Origin: a virus
Reading direction: 5' to 3' (one strand)
DNA: 44,936 nucleotides
IMG/VR virus record: IMGVR_UViG_3300017751_000039
Location: 1-44,936 of that record
Shown: positions 36,060 through 43,736 of the stretch, in pieces
Numbering within the stretch: position 1 is the first letter of the stretch
How the letters are laid out: every line of letters begins with the position of its first letter
Notes under the pieces: generated by a model
Told to the model about the DNA's origin: nothing
The model's database searches: none
What the model saw: only the letters and a program-made list of their open reading frames with translations
Made by a program: the position numbers and the translations under genes

Positions 36060-36084
36060 AAGAATAATGTTGTATATTGTTCTT
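36060..36084 (+). terminator. Hairpin after the fibre operon, possible terminator or processing site
   Basis: A nine-base stem (AAGAATAAT at 36060-36068 with ATTGTTCTT at 36076-36084, one G-U pair) encloses a seven-base loop. No U-run follows, so termination is uncertain. The loop region TTGTATATTG also resembles the TTCGTATATT promoter motif, 35 bases before the ATG at 36104, so this could instead be a promoter. Confidence 0.35.
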
Positions 36085-36103
36085 ACTAAAATTAAAGTTA
36101 TAA

Positions 36104-36979
36104 ATGAATATAATATTCCAAATAGAGGGTGGTCTAGGTAAATCTATCATGGCTACAGCAATGGTAAAAGTTATTAAAAAACGTTATAAAAATTCTCATC
36201 TAGTAGTAGTTACAGCGTTTAAAGATGTATTTTTAAATAATCCAAATGTTGATGAAATATATAATATTAATAACACAAGTGGTTTTTATTTAAAATATAT
36301 TAAAGACAAAAAATGTAAAATTTTTGTAAATGAACCTTATAGAACCTCAAATTTTATTCTAGAAAAACCAATACATCTATTTAAAACCTGGTGTGATTTA
36401 TATGGATTACATTATAATAATGAACAACCAGAAATTTATTTAACACAACCTGAGTTAGATTATTTTAAACCCTTTTACCAAACAGATAAACCAATATTAG
36501 CAATACAACCAAATGGAGGTCCACAAAATTTAGGTTATAACTATGCATGGACAAGGGATTTACCTGATCCTACCGTAATAGATATAATTAATAGATATAA
36601 AGAATCCCATACTATTGTACATATAAAAAGAGAAGATCAAAAAGTTTATCCTGATACCTTACATGCTTTAGATGGATTTAGAAGTATAGCAGTACTAATA
36701 TTATTATCAGATAAAAGAATATTAATAGATAGTTTTGTTCAACATATGGCAGCAGCATTAAATTTAAAATCAACTGTATGTTGGTCAAATACAAAACCTG
36801 AAATTTTTGGTTATAAACTTCATGATAATATTAAATCAAACCCATTTACAAAAGAATTAAATTATGAAGAGGCATCATATGCTCCTTTTAATTTGTCTGA
36901 AGGTATACATAATTTCCCTTATAACGATTTAAGTGAAGTATTTGATAGTAATAAAATATTTCAATCTATAGAACAATAA
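36104..36979 (+). CDS. GT9-like glycosyltransferase
   Basis: This 291-residue protein resembles the ADP-heptose/GT9 glycosyltransferase group. Its N terminus (MNIIFQIEGGLGKSIMATAMV) is the first Rossmann strand, glycine loop and helix, followed by HLVVVTAFKDVF and NPNVDEIYN. The C-terminal nucleotide-sugar half has PILAIQPNGGP and, near residue 200, a loop equivalent to the GT9 acceptor/donor site (LLSDKRILIDSFVQHMAAAL). The first loop GGLGKS resembles a P-loop but is normal for this fold. It could glycosylate phage structural proteins, host lipopolysaccharide or DNA. Its place directly after the fibre genes favours a surface or fibre target, which is inferred. Confidence 0.7.
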   Translation: MNIIFQIEGGLGKSIMATAMVKVIKKRYKNSHLVVVTAFKDVFLNNPNVDEIYNINNTSGFYLKYIKDKKCKIFVNEPYRTSNFILEKPIHLFKTWCDLYGLHYNNEQPEIYLTQPELDYFKPFYQTDKPILAIQPNGGPQNLGYNYAWTRDLPDPTVIDIINRYKESHTIVHIKREDQKVYPDTLHALDGFRSIAVLILLSDKRILIDSFVQHMAAALNLKSTVCWSNTKPEIFGYKLHDNIKSNPFTKELNYEEASYAPFNLSEGIHNFPYNDLSEVFDSNKIFQSIEQ

Positions 36980-36993
36980 ATAATTATATATGT

Positions 36994-37014
36994 AGGTTAT
37001 TAATAATAATACCT
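36994..37014 (+). terminator. AT-rich hairpin, possible terminator
   Basis: AGGT(T)ATTA pairs with TAATACCT around a four-base loop, with one bulged T. It lies 14 bases after the glycosyltransferase stop and immediately before a late-type motif at 37018. The stem is short and no U-run follows. Confidence 0.35.
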
Positions 37015-37017
37015 TAA

Positions 37018-37027
37018 TATTTATAAT
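37018..37027 (+). promoter_or_regulatory. Late-promoter-like motif before the GIY-YIG gene
   Basis: TATTTATAAT lies 45 bases before the ATG at 37063, the longest spacing of the set. It sits in an 83-base gap that has no gene. Confidence 0.4.
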
Positions 37028-37062
37028 CACAAAATAGTTATATTACATTTAAATATAAAATT

Positions 37063-37545
37063 ATGAGTTGGACCTATAAACAGCATGAAATAGGAGATAT
37101 TACTCAATTCCCAGAAAATACATTCGGTTTCGTTTATATAACAACACATAAGCCTACGGGCAAGTCATATATTGGGAAAAAAGTATTATTTCATAATAGA
37201 AAACAAAAGTTAGGTAAAAAAGATTTAGCTAAACTTCAAGGTATAGTGGGTAGAAGACCTTCATATAAACTAGTAGTTAAAGAATCAGATTGGAAAAACT
37301 ATTATGGATCCCAATCTGACATTAAACAATTATTACTTGAGGGTAAAAAAGATGAATTTGATCGTACTATTTTAAAAATGTGCCCTGATAAAAAATCAAT
37401 GACCTATTTTGAAGTTAAATATCAAATGATATATCAAGTATTAGAAAAACCTGATGAATTTTTTAATGATAATATTTTAGGTAAATTTTTTACGAAAGAT
37501 TTAAATAATATAGAATTTGAAGATTTCGTGTCTTATAAAATATAG
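37063..37545 (+). CDS. GIY-YIG nuclease, SegE-like
   Basis: This 160-residue protein carries the GIY-YIG signature as Gly22-Phe-Val-Tyr25 and Tyr36-Ile-Gly38 (FGFVYITTHKPTGKSYIGKK). It is followed by a Lys/Arg-rich region, SDWKNYYGSQSDI and a helix with TYFEVKYQMIYQVL, which supplies the usual Glu. The arrangement resembles T4 SegE and related phage proteins. Such enzymes act as homing endonucleases or DNA-processing nucleases. It is a free-standing gene, not inside an intron. The catalytic Arg is not clearly located. Confidence 0.75.
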   Translation: MSWTYKQHEIGDITQFPENTFGFVYITTHKPTGKSYIGKKVLFHNRKQKLGKKDLAKLQGIVGRRPSYKLVVKESDWKNYYGSQSDIKQLLLEGKKDEFDRTILKMCPDKKSMTYFEVKYQMIYQVLEKPDEFFNDNILGKFFTKDLNNIEFEDFVSYKI

Positions 37546-37546
37546 T

Positions 37547-37557
37547 TTCGTATATTA
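37547..37557 (+). promoter_or_regulatory. Possible early/middle promoter motif TTCGTATATTA
   Basis: TTCGTATATTA begins two bases after the preceding stop and 32 bases before the ATG at 37579. It matches the motif at 42910 over ten bases, with similar spacing to a start codon. Confidence 0.45.
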
Positions 37558-37578
37558 AGTTATACAAAATAGTTTTAA

Positions 37579-39081
37579 ATGAGTAAAATAGATTTAGTTT
37601 CTAAGCAAAGAGAAGCGGCACATAAATATGCTGCTAAAAATGCTTATCCACCTTTTGAATGGGAAGTACAATCTAACCATATTAAGTTAAAAAATGGTAT
37701 CCCCCAAGGAAATATTAGGTATACTTTTTACGATGATGATAATGATCTTCAATATGAAGGTGATATTAGAATTATTGAAGGTGAAGATGGTTTAATTAGA
37801 CAAGATATTGATTTTAAATTAGTTGAAGGTCAATATGAAGATGTAGTTAATTCTTTTAATATATACCGACTTTATTCTACACAAGTTACAATTGGCTATT
37901 GGGTATGTGATACTTATCAGCACATTAATATTATTTGTATAAGAGGATATGGAGAGAAAGCAGCTATTAGAGCTAAGCTTGCTGCTCGTTATTGGAAACA
38001 AGTATTAGGAGTAGATTGTACCCCTAGTAAATTTTTAGGAGAAGATGTTTTAGAAGTTCCATTTAACCTCCCAGAACCTTTGTTTTATGATACAGATAAA
38101 ATAGATATTTTGCAAAAAATAAAATCAAAATTCCCTCAAATTCAACTAGAAATTTTAGATTATATTAAATCAAATGAATTTTATGATTATCCTAAATATG
38201 AAGTATCAAATGAATTGTATGATGGAGAATTATATAAAAATGATTGGAAAGCAATTCCTTTAAGTGAATTTGAAGAAGAGCATGTTGAATTAACTGAAGA
38301 TGATGCGGTTAAATCAGAAATAAATAATAAACTTCCTAAAATAAAAGGTTTAATTCCAACTTATAATAAAATAATTAAACAGGGTGAAAAAGAAGGATGG
38401 ATTAGAAATTCATTTCTTTCAAAATTAAATCCTGGGAGTATTATAGAACCCCATAAAGGATGGTCAAATAATTTTTTAAGATGTCATATTGGTATAGATG
38501 TAGATAATGAATGTTATATAACAAAAGAACTCCCCAATTCTGATTTAAAAATAAAAGAAACAAGAACTTGGAAAGAAGGAGAATGGATTGCATTTCAAGA
38601 TGGAGGTAATTATTTACATTCAGTAAAACATAAAGGAACAAAACCTAGAATAGTATTATCTTTAGATCTTAATTTGGATTATATATTTGAGGGTAGTTAT
38701 TTAAAATATGCACAAGCACCTTTACGATCTAATTTATATTATAGTTTTACAACTACTATTATTAAAGGAAGACAAAAAACCCCTTCTTTTCCAACTGCTA
38801 ATTTTAAAGAAAAACCTAATTTAAATTGTGGGTTATATATAGTAGATACTAATTTTGGTAAAGCCCTTTTAATCCATTTCCCCCCTTCTATAAAAAATCC
38901 ACAACCAACTTCAGTTCATATATTAAACTTTAACAAGGACATATATGAAAAAGAAATTACAATTTCTAACCCCAGAATAATTAATGATACAGAAAATGAT
39001 GATGTCCTTGTATCTAGTATAGGATTAGGATTTGATAGTCCTTTAATTGAATGTTTTAATAAATTTTGTGAAGAAATATAA
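37579..39081 (+). CDS. Large protein with Asp/Asn beta-hydroxylase-like (2OG oxygenase) domain
   Basis: This 500-residue protein contains, at residues about 275-370, the pattern of Asp/Asn beta-hydroxylases (PF05118-like). His292 lies in GSIIEPHKGW, followed by Arg301 and His303 in FLRCHIGID. Then come a WKEGEWIAFQDG segment, His347 and His351 in NYLHSVKHKG, and Arg357 before VLSLDL. This fits an iron- and 2-oxoglutarate-binding cupin. Residues 1-200 and the last 130 are unrecognised; the N-terminal part is highly charged. Such enzymes hydroxylate Asp/Asn side chains in proteins. A phage target is unknown. It starts after a TTCGTATATT motif and its stop abuts the primase start. A shadow ORF on the reverse strand covers part of it. 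Confidence 0.65.
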   Translation: MSKIDLVSKQREAAHKYAAKNAYPPFEWEVQSNHIKLKNGIPQGNIRYTFYDDDNDLQYEGDIRIIEGEDGLIRQDIDFKLVEGQYEDVVNSFNIYRLYSTQVTIGYWVCDTYQHINIICIRGYGEKAAIRAKLAARYWKQVLGVDCTPSKFLGEDVLEVPFNLPEPLFYDTDKIDILQKIKSKFPQIQLEILDYIKSNEFYDYPKYEVSNELYDGELYKNDWKAIPLSEFEEEHVELTEDDAVKSEINNKLPKIKGLIPTYNKIIKQGEKEGWIRNSFLSKLNPGSIIEPHKGWSNNFLRCHIGIDVDNECYITKELPNSDLKIKETRTWKEGEWIAFQDGGNYLHSVKHKGTKPRIVLSLDLNLDYIFEGSYLKYAQAPLRSNLYYSFTTTIIKGRQKTPSFPTANFKEKPNLNCGLYIVDTNFGKALLIHFPPSIKNPQPTSVHILNFNKDIYEKEITISNPRIINDTENDDVLVSSIGLGFDSPLIECFNKFCEEI

Positions 39082-40011
39082 ATGGTAAACCAATTATTAG
39101 TTACATTAGTAAATTCAGTATTGGGTTCGGGTAAAGCTACTGCTCGAAATAACTATGCTTACCATTGTCCTTTTTGTCATCACCACAAACCAAAAATGGA
39201 GGTTAATTTAACAGAAAATCGTGAAGGTAAAAACCCTTGGCATTGTTGGGCTTGTGATGTAAGAGGTACTACTATATATTCTTTATTTAAACAATTAAAA
39301 GTAGATGTAAGTAAATTTACTGAACTTAAATCACTTGTTAAAACATCTAAATCAATAAAAGAAACACAAGTTGTATCTAGTGTATCATTACCTAATGAAT
39401 ATATTAGCCTAAATAACGTGGATAATAGCGGGATTATGGCTAGACACGCGCTCGCATACCTAAAAAATAGGCATGTGAGTAAATACGATATACTCAAATA
39501 TAATATAGGTTATTGTAAAGAAGGTTTATATAAAAATATGATTATTATACCAACATATGATATAGATGGTAGATTAAACTACTTTACAGCTCGTTCATTT
39601 GAAAAAGAACCATATGTTAAATATAGAAACCCATCAGCATCTAGAGATATAATTCCAAATGAGCATTTAATAAACTGGAATGTACCAGTTATTATATGTG
39701 AAGGATTATTTGATGCTATGGCTATAAAAAGAAACGCAGTACCTTTGTTAGGTAAAAATATACAAAGTAGCTTAATGAAAAAGATAGTTACTTCTGTAGT
39801 AGATAAAATTTATATTGCATTAGATAGGGATGCAATTAAACAAGCTTTAAAATTCTGTGAACGATTAATGGCAGAAGGTAAAGAAGTCTATCTTGTAGAT
39901 TTACAAGATAAGGATCCGAGTGAAATGGGTTTCGAAAATTTCACTAAATTAATACAAAAAACAGTTCCATTAACCTATTATGATTTAATGGAGCAAAAAC
40001 TAGCTTTATGA
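39082..40011 (+). CDS. DNA primase (zinc ribbon plus TOPRIM)
   Basis: This 309-residue protein is a phage primase. A four-cysteine zinc ribbon (Cys29, Cys32, Cys55, Cys58, in CPFC and WHCWAC) lies at the N terminus. A TOPRIM catalytic core follows: Glu207 in CEGLFDAM, then the Asp248-Arg-Asp250 motif in YIALDRDA, and a distal DKDPSEMG. It makes RNA primers for lagging-strand synthesis at the replisome, as T4 gp61 does with the gp41 helicase. The size is similar to gp61. It begins directly after the previous stop and overlaps the nuclease gene by four bases (ATGA). Confidence 0.85.
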   Translation: MVNQLLVTLVNSVLGSGKATARNNYAYHCPFCHHHKPKMEVNLTENREGKNPWHCWACDVRGTTIYSLFKQLKVDVSKFTELKSLVKTSKSIKETQVVSSVSLPNEYISLNNVDNSGIMARHALAYLKNRHVSKYDILKYNIGYCKEGLYKNMIIIPTYDIDGRLNYFTARSFEKEPYVKYRNPSASRDIIPNEHLINWNVPVIICEGLFDAMAIKRNAVPLLGKNIQSSLMKKIVTSVVDKIYIALDRDAIKQALKFCERLMAEGKEVYLVDLQDKDPSEMGFENFTKLIQKTVPLTYYDLMEQKLAL

Positions 40012-40787
40012 TCAAAAAATCATATAAAAGATTATTAGAAATTTCAGATGATTATCAACAAGTTACAATGCCTGATTCAAGGTATTATAGACGTAATGGT
40101 AAATATTACCCATCAGTAACTCATGTTTTAGGTTCTTACCCAAAAGGTAAATATTTTGAAGACTGGCTTAAAAAAGTAGGTTATAGTGCTGAATGGATTG
40201 TTAAAAAAGCAGCAGAAGAAGGAACATTAGTTCATGAAATGATTGAAGATTGGTTAAATGGTCAAGAAGTTACATTTTTATATAAAGATGGTAACCCTAA
40301 AATGCCTATTCATGTATGGCAAATGTTTTTACGCTTTGTAGATTTTTGGGAGACTTATAATCCAACTCTAATTGAAGCTGAAGTACATTTATTTTCAGAT
40401 AAGATTCAAGTAGCAGGTACTTGTGATTTAGTATGTGAAATTGAAATAGATGGTAAAATGGAACGTTGGATTATAGATTTTAAAACCTCTAATCATTTAC
40501 AAACTACTTACGATTTACAAAGTGCAGTATATGCTCAATGTTATGAGGAATGTTTTGGTAAAAAAATAGATCGTATTGGGGTTTTATGGTTAAAATCAAA
40601 ATCAAGGGGCGAAGATAAATCAGGTAAACGTTTAAAAGGTAAAAATTGGGAAGTATATGAGTCACCTCGTACACAAAAACAAAATATAGAAATATTTACT
40701 CATGTTAAAGCCTTATTTGATATTGAAAACCCAAAACCTAAACCTTATACTAATACCTTTAAAACTATATCAAAAAGAAAAATTTAA
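40008..40787 (+). CDS. PD-(D/E)XK nuclease (RecB/Cas4-like)
   Basis: This 259-residue protein has the RecB-family nuclease motif order: His76 in GTLVHEMIED, a Glu in IEAEVHLF (residues 123-125), Asp140 in GTCDLV, the Asp157-X-Lys159 pair in WIIDFKTS, and a Gln-X-X-X-Tyr helix (LQSAVYAQCYEE). No iron-sulphur cysteine cluster is evident, so it is nearer to plain RecB-type nucleases than to Cas4. It overlaps the primase by four bases (ATGA), consistent with a role in DNA replication or recombination. Its start is a good ATG and the C terminus is basic. The nuclease call is firm, the role inferred. Confidence 0.85.
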   Translation: MIKKSYKRLLEISDDYQQVTMPDSRYYRRNGKYYPSVTHVLGSYPKGKYFEDWLKKVGYSAEWIVKKAAEEGTLVHEMIEDWLNGQEVTFLYKDGNPKMPIHVWQMFLRFVDFWETYNPTLIEAEVHLFSDKIQVAGTCDLVCEIEIDGKMERWIIDFKTSNHLQTTYDLQSAVYAQCYEECFGKKIDRIGVLWLKSKSRGEDKSGKRLKGKNWEVYESPRTQKQNIEIFTHVKALFDIENPKPKPYTNTFKTISKRKI

Positions 40788-40800
40788 TATTTATAATAAA
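40788..40800 (+). promoter_or_regulatory. Late-promoter-like motif before the LamG gene cluster
   Basis: TATTTATAATAAA starts right after the nuclease stop and 20 bases before the ATG at 40808, supporting late expression of the three lectin-like genes. Confidence 0.55.
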
Positions 40801-40807
40801 ATATTAG

Positions 40808-41524
40808 ATGGCATTTTTTAGAGGACCAAATATTGCACGTACAGATAAAATTATTGCATCTTATGATGCAGCTTCTAACAAAAGCTATACTACTGGAACC
40901 CAGTTTAAGAATTTGATAGATGATAATAATAATTTAACAGTAAACGGTTCACCTACATTTAGTGATGGTCAAAATGGAGATGGATATGGTTATTTTACTA
41001 TGACATCTAATCAAACAACAAAGTATTTTCAAGCTTCTGCCTTTCCTTTTCCTACTACTGATATTACAATAGAAATATGGTGTAGAACCACAGATGCAAC
41101 TAAAAATCAGGCTTTAATAAGCTATGCTGTATCTGGAGATAGTAATGAAAACTTATTATTCTATGCAGGTACAAGTAGCCAAAAAATGAATCTTTTTGGA
41201 CCCGTTGGTTCTATATCTTCTTTTAAAGCTCTTACAGAAAATGCTTGGACCCAAGTTGTTTATACTAGAAAAAGCTCATCAGGAACTACAAAATTATTTT
41301 ATAATGGTGTTGAAGAATTTTCAACAACTTTAGCAGCGGGAACAAATTTTACAACTAAGGGAACATTAAATTTTGGTCAAGAACAAGATAATGAAGGTGG
41401 TGGATTTGATCCTTCTCAATGTTGGATTGGAGATTATTCTATTATTAGAATTTATGATCATGTTTTAGATGTAATTGAAATAGAGCAAAATTACAATTCA
41501 CAAAAATCAAGATTTGGATTATAA
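40808..41524 (+). CDS. LamG/concanavalin-like protein 1
   Basis: This 238-residue protein is a jelly-roll of the LamG_3 type. It begins GPNIARTDKIIASYDAAS, has DITIEIWCRTT as the central sheet, AWTQVVYTRKSS and a strand LFYNGVEEF, and closes with YDHVLDVIEIEQNYNSQKSRFGL. The closing motif (IEQNYN-X-K-SR) recurs in the next two genes, so the three are tandem paralogues. They probably bind carbohydrate or decorate the virion. It is led by a late-type motif. The function is inferred from fold. Confidence 0.75.
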   Translation: MAFFRGPNIARTDKIIASYDAASNKSYTTGTQFKNLIDDNNNLTVNGSPTFSDGQNGDGYGYFTMTSNQTTKYFQASAFPFPTTDITIEIWCRTTDATKNQALISYAVSGDSNENLLFYAGTSSQKMNLFGPVGSISSFKALTENAWTQVVYTRKSSSGTTKLFYNGVEEFSTTLAAGTNFTTKGTLNFGQEQDNEGGGFDPSQCWIGDYSIIRIYDHVLDVIEIEQNYNSQKSRFGL

Positions 41525-42153
41525 TGGGAACATATGGAGGAGCACATATAGTAAGAGATGGATTAGTATTATTACTAGATGTAGCATCTAAATTATCATA
41601 CCCAGGTACAGGAACAACTTGGTATGATTTAAGTGGGAATAATTTTGATTTTACCATAGATGGAAGTGGACTAACTTATGACCCCTCCCCTAATGTACAA
41701 AAAGTCCCTGCTTTTGATTTAGATAATGGAGGAGCTAGTTACTCAGGTACTATTACTAATAATACTACTTGTACTTTTGTATTTTGGATAAGAACACAAG
41801 ATACCCAAGCATTATTTTGGCAAGGTCCAACTACTAGTTATTATTTGGGTGCATATAGATCTGGTAATAAGGAATACTATGGAAACTTTGGAACTCCAGA
41901 TTATTACCAGAATACTGTAGAAAAATCAAATATCTACGATAATTTAAGAAATAATGAATGGAATATGGTAGAATTTAAAAATGTAAATATGTCTACTGTT
42001 ACTGCTAATCATTTTAATCAATATAGTGGTTATACGTTTGGAACAGGTTATATAGGAGCAATTTATATATATGATAGAAATTTAACAAGTGAAGAATCTG
42101 CTCAAAATTATAATGCATTAAAAAGTAGATACCGATACGAACCAGAACCTTAA
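41524..42153 (+). CDS. LamG/concanavalin-like protein 2
   Basis: This 209-residue paralogue opens with GGAHIVRDGLVLLLDVAS, then GTGTTWYDLSGNN. A shortened sheet (TFVFWIRTQDTQALFW) follows and it ends IYDRNLTSEESAQNYNALKSRY. It overlaps gene 1 by one base. It is shorter than its neighbours in the region between the central sheet and the last strand. The virion-decorating role is inferred. Confidence 0.75.
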   Translation: MGTYGGAHIVRDGLVLLLDVASKLSYPGTGTTWYDLSGNNFDFTIDGSGLTYDPSPNVQKVPAFDLDNGGASYSGTITNNTTCTFVFWIRTQDTQALFWQGPTTSYYLGAYRSGNKEYYGNFGTPDYYQNTVEKSNIYDNLRNNEWNMVEFKNVNMSTVTANHFNQYSGYTFGTGYIGAIYIYDRNLTSEESAQNYNALKSRYRYEPEP

Positions 42154-42160
42154 ATAAAAT

Positions 42161-42874
42161 ATGTATACAGGACCACACATAATAACAGATGGATTACAAA
42201 TACATTTAGATGCTGCAAGTTTTAGATCATACCCTAGAACTGGTACTACATGGACTGATTTAGTATCTAATACTGTATTTAACCCAGATAATGGTACTCC
42301 AACTTTTGATAGTGAAGGATTAGTATGGGATTTTGAAAATGGTAGTCAGAACAATTTTAAATGTGAAAGCAATCTACCAGATACAAATACACAACAAGAA
42401 TACACTAGAATAGCATGGTTTAATCCAGAAACAGTAGCTGGAGGAAATCCTTATTATATATTTTTAAATGAAGTAGGTAATAATGGAGATATGATGTTAG
42501 GTATATCTAATTCAAAAATATGCTACCATTCATATGTTAATGCAGATTCTGCAGGAACAGGTAACCAAGATTATACTTTATCAGGTCAAACTACATTACA
42601 AATAGGTAATTGGTATATGGGTGCAGTTACTTTTAGTAGAAGTAATTTAATAGTAAACTTATATCTCAATGGTGTATTAGATAAACAACATACAAGTATA
42701 AGACCAGTAGGAAACGCTGGTTCTGATAATTTATTTGTTGGTGGGGCAGAAAACTATATACAATCAAGAACTTTTGATGGGTTAATTAGTGTAGTACAAC
42801 ACTATAATAGAGTATTATCTGCAACTGAAATTGCACAAAACTACAACGCATTAAAAAATAGATTCGGTCTATAA
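42161..42874 (+). CDS. LamG/concanavalin-like protein 3
   Basis: This 237-residue paralogue opens with GPHIITDGLQIHLDAAS, followed by RTGTTWTDLVSN. It has TRIAWFNPETV, NWYMGAVTFSRSNLIVNLYLNG and the same ending, AQNYNALKNRFGL. The preserved sugar-binding-like sheet in three copies suggests differing ligand specificity or a heteromeric appendage. It lies seven bases after gene 2. Confidence 0.75.
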   Translation: MYTGPHIITDGLQIHLDAASFRSYPRTGTTWTDLVSNTVFNPDNGTPTFDSEGLVWDFENGSQNNFKCESNLPDTNTQQEYTRIAWFNPETVAGGNPYYIFLNEVGNNGDMMLGISNSKICYHSYVNADSAGTGNQDYTLSGQTTLQIGNWYMGAVTFSRSNLIVNLYLNGVLDKQHTSIRPVGNAGSDNLFVGGAENYIQSRTFDGLISVVQHYNRVLSATEIAQNYNALKNRFGL

Positions 42875-42894
42875 ATTCCCACGTAAAAATTTGG

Positions 42895-42907
42895 CTACCC
42901 GGGATAG
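42895..42907. promoter_or_regulatory. Near-palindrome CTACCCGGGATAG, possible operator
   Basis: A 13-base, nearly symmetrical GC-rich sequence (one mismatched pair) lies in the 76-base gap, three bases before the TTCGTATATT motif at 42910. It stands out in a very AT-rich genome and could be a binding site or short hairpin. Confidence 0.3.
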
Positions 42908-42909
42908 GG

Positions 42910-42920
42910 TTCGTATATTC
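42910..42920 (+). promoter_or_regulatory. Possible early/middle promoter motif TTCGTATATTC
   Basis: TTCGTATATTC lies 41 bases before the ATG at 42951 and matches the site at 37547 over ten bases. The gap has no other gene and no tRNA. Confidence 0.45.
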
Positions 42921-42950
42921 ACCACGTATTAATGATTAAAAATAAAGGTT

Positions 42951-43277
42951 ATGTCTATTTTAAGTAAAAAAATCAAAAGTTTAAACGACGGAGAAAGTTT
43001 CAATTTTATCTATAAGGATAAAGAATATGAATTTTGTTGTTATTCCTATTCAGATGAAAAAAAACATTACTCAATTCGTGATGCAAGCAGCTTTTTAGGT
43101 GCAGGTATGAATGTTGAAAAAATTACCAAAAAGTATATTTCATTATATGATTATAACTTATTTAATGTTAGATCAACATATAAAATTCCAGTTAATAGTA
43201 TTACTCTTAAAATAAAAGACATTCCAGGTTTTGAAGGAACTATGGAAGGGTTAAATGAAATTACAATTAGAAAATAA
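42951..43277 (+). CDS. Hypothetical protein (108 aa)
   Basis: This 108-residue mixed alpha/beta protein has a basic N terminus, an aromatic YEFCCYSYSDEKKHYSIRD stretch at residues about 26-44, and a Tyr/Ile-rich second half. No family is recognised. It follows a TTCGTATATT motif with the A-rich leader AAATAAAGGTTATG, and it heads an operon that continues with the esterase, two bases after its stop codon. It may be a nucleic-acid or protein-binding factor, but nothing specific is visible. Confidence 0.55.
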   Translation: MSILSKKIKSLNDGESFNFIYKDKEYEFCCYSYSDEKKHYSIRDASSFLGAGMNVEKITKKYISLYDYNLFNVRSTYKIPVNSITLKIKDIPGFEGTMEGLNEITIRK

Positions 43278-43278
43278 T

Positions 43279-43734
43279 ATGAAAAAAATAGTATATTTAC
43301 ACGGTTTAGAAAGTGAAGCAGGAGGCCCAAAAGTGTCTTTCCTTGCTGAAAAAGGTATGGTTTATGCTCCTGCTATGAATTATGAAAGTTTAAACTTACA
43401 TGAATTTATCCTTACTTTAGGTATGCCGGATTTAATTATAGGCTCTAGTATGGGTGGTTATGTTGCCGATGTTATAGGTTCAAGATTAGGAGTTGATGTT
43501 TTATTATTTAATCCTGCTTTACATAGTAGATCAATCCCAGTAAATCATGAATATTACGGTAACACATATAAACGTACAATTGTTTTAGGTACTGAAGATG
43601 ATGTTATTGACCCTGAAACAACTAAAAAGTTATGGCCTGTCCATTATAATAAAGCAATATTTGATGAAGTAGAGGGTATGAGTCATAGAACGCCACTTGA
43701 TGTTTTTATCAATATGTATAATAAACATGCTTAA
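43279..43734 (+). CDS. YqiA/UPF0227-like alpha/beta-hydrolase esterase
   Basis: From the ATG at 43279, immediately after the previous stop, this is a 151-residue compact alpha/beta hydrolase. The first strand and oxyanion loop are KIVYLHGLES, the nucleophile elbow is GSSMGG with Ser57, a later Asp lies in TEDDVIDP, and the catalytic His is in GMSHRTP. These match YqiA-type esterases, which are small and use a Ser-His-Asp triad. An upstream ATG at 43255 would overlap the previous gene by 23 bases and add eight unsupported residues. The substrate in infection is unknown. It sits in the operon with the GNAT-like and kinase genes. Confidence 0.8.
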   Translation: MKKIVYLHGLESEAGGPKVSFLAEKGMVYAPAMNYESLNLHEFILTLGMPDLIIGSSMGGYVADVIGSRLGVDVLLFNPALHSRSIPVNHEYYGNTYKRTIVLGTEDDVIDPETTKKLWPVHYNKAIFDEVEGMSHRTPLDVFINMYNKHA

Positions 43735-43736
43735 TT

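Noticed and set aside
36104-36160. P-loop ATPase at the start of the 36104 gene (GGLGKS)
   Set aside because: The rest of the protein has the two-Rossmann-domain layout of GT9-type glycosyltransferases and no Walker B; the glycine loop is normal for that fold.
40808-42874. Variable regions of a diversity-generating retroelement
   Set aside because: The three lectin-like genes are full-length paralogues with ordinary divergence. No reverse transcriptase or template repeat is visible in the window.
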